A DNA stretch of 64,000 nucleotides from Staphylospora marina (lineage in GTDB: Bacteria; Bacillota; Bacilli; Thermoactinomycetales; Thermoactinomycetaceae), in NCBI RefSeq assembly GCF_003856495.1, contig NZ_CP034118.1:1220001-1284000 (forward strand). The letters are read 5' to 3'. This document shows positions 62,532 to 64,000 of the stretch, in pieces. The notes beneath the pieces were generated by a model. That model saw only the letters and a list, made by a program, of their open reading frames with translations, did no database searches and was not told the origin of the DNA. Each line of letters opens with the position of its first letter. The first letter of the stretch is position 1. A program made the translations under genes and the position numbers.

Positions 62532-63083
62532 ATGAGGAGTCAGGTTTCCATCCATGACAAGCGAGAGTTCATTGGCTGGTTTCTCAAACGGTATGAGCTC
62601 AGGGTCAAGCCGGCCGCATTTCTGTTGGAGTATTTGGCGGCGGATGACAAATTGCTTGAGCGGCTTCACTTTGTCGATCATGTCCGAAAGCTCCCCAGAT
62701 CCTTGGTGCTGTCCACGAAGTGCAGCAACATGACACCGTTTCGTTATGTGAAGAACAAACGCATTGAAGCCGATGTGGAAACCGCCTTTTACGATATTCG
62801 GAGCAACCCTCTTGAGGACCTGTATGTCGGGCTTTACTACCGAGACCGTGCGACCTGTCCCAAATATGCCGCGGTAATGGAGGGGAATCCCATGGAAAAA
62901 CATGACGTGGTGCAGGATCATTTGCTCAGTCTGTTTGCGGAGATGCTTCTCGACCGGGCGATCAGGGATTTTCAGGAACGGGATCTGTACAGGCGAATCG
63001 ATCACGCGCTCTCTCAGAGGGATGAAAAAACTTTTTTACAGCTCAGCGAACAATGGATCAAAATCATGGAGACCCGGAAGTAA
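62532..63083 (+). CDS. ypiB: YpiB, UPF0302 family protein
   Basis: A 183-residue soluble protein. IHDKREFIGWFLKRYELRVK, then EYLAADDKLLERLHFVD and YYRDRATCPKYAAVMEGN match the UPF0302/YpiB family. In B. subtilis it lies just upstream of ypiF and qcrABC, as here. Function not established. GGAGGGGAAGG before the ATG. Confidence 0.9.
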   Translation: MRSQVSIHDKREFIGWFLKRYELRVKPAAFLLEYLAADDKLLERLHFVDHVRKLPRSLVLSTKCSNMTPFRYVKNKRIEADVETAFYDIRSNPLEDLYVGLYYRDRATCPKYAAVMEGNPMEKHDVVQDHLLSLFAEMLLDRAIRDFQERDLYRRIDHALSQRDEKTFLQLSEQWIKIMETRK

Positions 63084-63178
63084 ATGGGATATGATAAGCT
63101 CAGCGGCGCAGCTGGGCTTATTTCTTTGTGTTGAAGCCTTGCTGTCGACCGAAATCCATCATGAACAGGATGAAAGGC

Positions 63179-63613
63179 ATGCGCCTTTGGACCATCGATC
63201 ACGCTGAATGGCAAAAGGCTGCCCTGTTCGTCGACACGTTGTTGTTGCCGGTTTGTCCTTTTGAGCTCCGGGAAAAGCGGCTGTTCCTGGATGCGGGCAA
63301 ACGGATGGAACGACTGGCGGCCGCCGTGGAAGCCAAACTGGCCGGAAGAGTGCTTTTGCTTCCGCCCCTGCATTATGTTCCCCGCGACGGGGATGTGTGG
63401 AATTCCGTCTTTCAAGGAATACTGGAAGATATCAGGAGTGCCGGTTTTGATTTTCTGGTGATCGTCGGCCACGGATTGCCGGATCCGGACTTTGCGGAAA
63501 AGCCGGAGCCTGTCCGGGTTCTCGTGCACCGGCCGGAAGAAGACGCGAGCGTGGAGGAAGCGTCGGAGCGTCTGTACGGAAAGATCCTGGATCTGTGGCA
63601 ACGATACGGCTGA
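63179..63613 (+). CDS. ypiF: YpiF, DUF2487 family protein
   Basis: About 144 residues. MRLWTIDHAEWQKAALFVDT and LLLPVCPFELREKRL, then HYVPRDGDVWNSVF, fit YpiF by position and general sequence. The start could be the ATG at 63161, 63170 or 63179; AGGA lies eight bases before 63179. No known activity. It stands between ypiB and qcrA, and its terminator is not evident before the qcr promoter. Confidence 0.82.
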   Translation: MRLWTIDHAEWQKAALFVDTLLLPVCPFELREKRLFLDAGKRMERLAAAVEAKLAGRVLLLPPLHYVPRDGDVWNSVFQGILEDIRSAGFDFLVIVGHGLPDPDFAEKPEPVRVLVHRPEEDASVEEASERLYGKILDLWQRYG

Positions 63614-63666
63614 ATGAAACCCTGAATATGGCTGAATTTTGTCGGCTGATGGTCACAGGTGCTTCC

Positions 63667-63696
63667 TTGACTTTTGAGAAGGCCATTGGCTATCAT
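63667..63696 (+). promoter_or_regulatory. Promoter of the qcr operon
   Basis: TTGACT, 18-base spacer, TATCAT, about 90 bases upstream of qcrA. Confidence 0.6.
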
Positions 63697-63784
63697 GGAT
63701 ATGTCCTGGTGAAAGATTCGTTCGTCCTGGCGAAGATTCCGGTCCAAGTGGACGGTTGAAGCCGCATAGAAGGAGGTCGGAGTT

Positions 63785-64000
63785 GTGAGCAAAAAAGTTT
63801 CCCGCCGTCAGTTTTTGACGTACACGCTCGGTGGGACCGCGGGTTTTCTCGCATCCGGAATGCTCTTTCCCATGGTCCGGTTCGCCGCTGATCCGGTCCT
63901 GAAAAAGGGAGGCGGAGAGCAGTATGTCAACACGGGTGTCTCCGTGAGCGAGATTACCGATATCCCCAAAGCGGTCAACTTCACCGTGCATGTCAAAGAC
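63785..64000 (+). CDS. qcrA: Menaquinol:cytochrome c reductase Rieske iron-sulfur subunit, N-terminal part
   Basis: The first 72 codons of the Rieske subunit of the bc complex. The twin-arginine-type N-terminus SRRQFLTYTLGGTAGFLASG is followed by a membrane anchor; the [2Fe-2S] ligands lie beyond the window end. GTG at 63785 with AAGGAGG eight bases upstream. Placement after ypiF as in B. subtilis supports the call; the quinone partner is menaquinone, made by the mqn/hep operon in this window. Confidence 0.9.
   Translation, partial: MSKKVSRRQFLTYTLGGTAGFLASGMLFPMVRFAADPVLKKGGGEQYVNTGVSVSEITDIPKAVNFTVHVKD

Overview
This 64 kb window is chromosomal DNA from a spore-forming, Gram-positive member of the Bacillales with fairly high G+C. 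The evidence is the mix of sporulation genes (spoIVA, ypeB, yphA/yphF-type genes), mecA, TRAP (mtrB), bacillithiol-type enzymes and menaquinone genes, and a gene order that follows the Bacillus subtilis chromosome closely: cmk-ypfD-yphA-der-gpsA-yphF-spoIVA-hbs-folE-mtrB-hepS-menG-hepT-ndk-aroC-aroB-trp-hisC-aroA-ypiB-ypiF-qcrA. Several menaquinone genes belong to the futalosine route. That route and the base composition suggest Thermoactinomycetaceae or a close relative; this is inference, not a database result.

Layout. 1-1763: serA (cut by the window edge) and a serC-like aminotransferase on the minus strand from a good promoter. 1923-15350: mixed housekeeping genes: a UvrD-type helicase, pyrophosphatase, rhodanese, ferredoxin, a CPBP membrane protease, small membrane proteins, mecA, a bacillithiol-type deacetylase, glutamate dehydrogenase, ypdA, a purine permease, asparaginase and ypeB. 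15591-26022: cmk, plsC, an S1-domain protein, yphA, der, plsY, gpsA, sporulation genes and hbs. 26065-33340: a structured intergenic RNA candidate, folE, tRNA-Pro, mtrB, then a tightly overlapped menaquinone operon (hepS-menG-mqnP-ubiX-mqnA-hepT) and ndk.

33409-49012 is the accessory part, lying between ndk and aroC. It encodes a two-component class II lantibiotic related to haloduracin and lichenicidin. A divergent intergenic region drives, to the right, two tandem near-identical alpha precursors and their LanM, and to the left one beta precursor, a second LanM and a C39-peptidase LanT. Each precursor unit is separated from its lanM by an intrinsic-terminator hairpin. Left of lanT lies an XRE regulator with a 20-bp palindromic operator over its promoter, then LanFEG-like and second ABC modules likely to give self-immunity. 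Right of the cluster are two small paralogous GerE/LuxR-type regulators.

49329-60509 is the aromatic supercluster: aroC-aroB, then trpE-D-C-F-B-A, hisC and aroA. The trp leader has its own promoter, ten GAG triplets at exact 5-nt spacing, an antiterminator and an overlapping terminator: a TRAP attenuation device, matching the mtrB gene found 25 kb upstream. 60542-64000: a strong promoter with a very short terminated transcript, two unrecognised genes, ypiB, ypiF and the start of qcrA.
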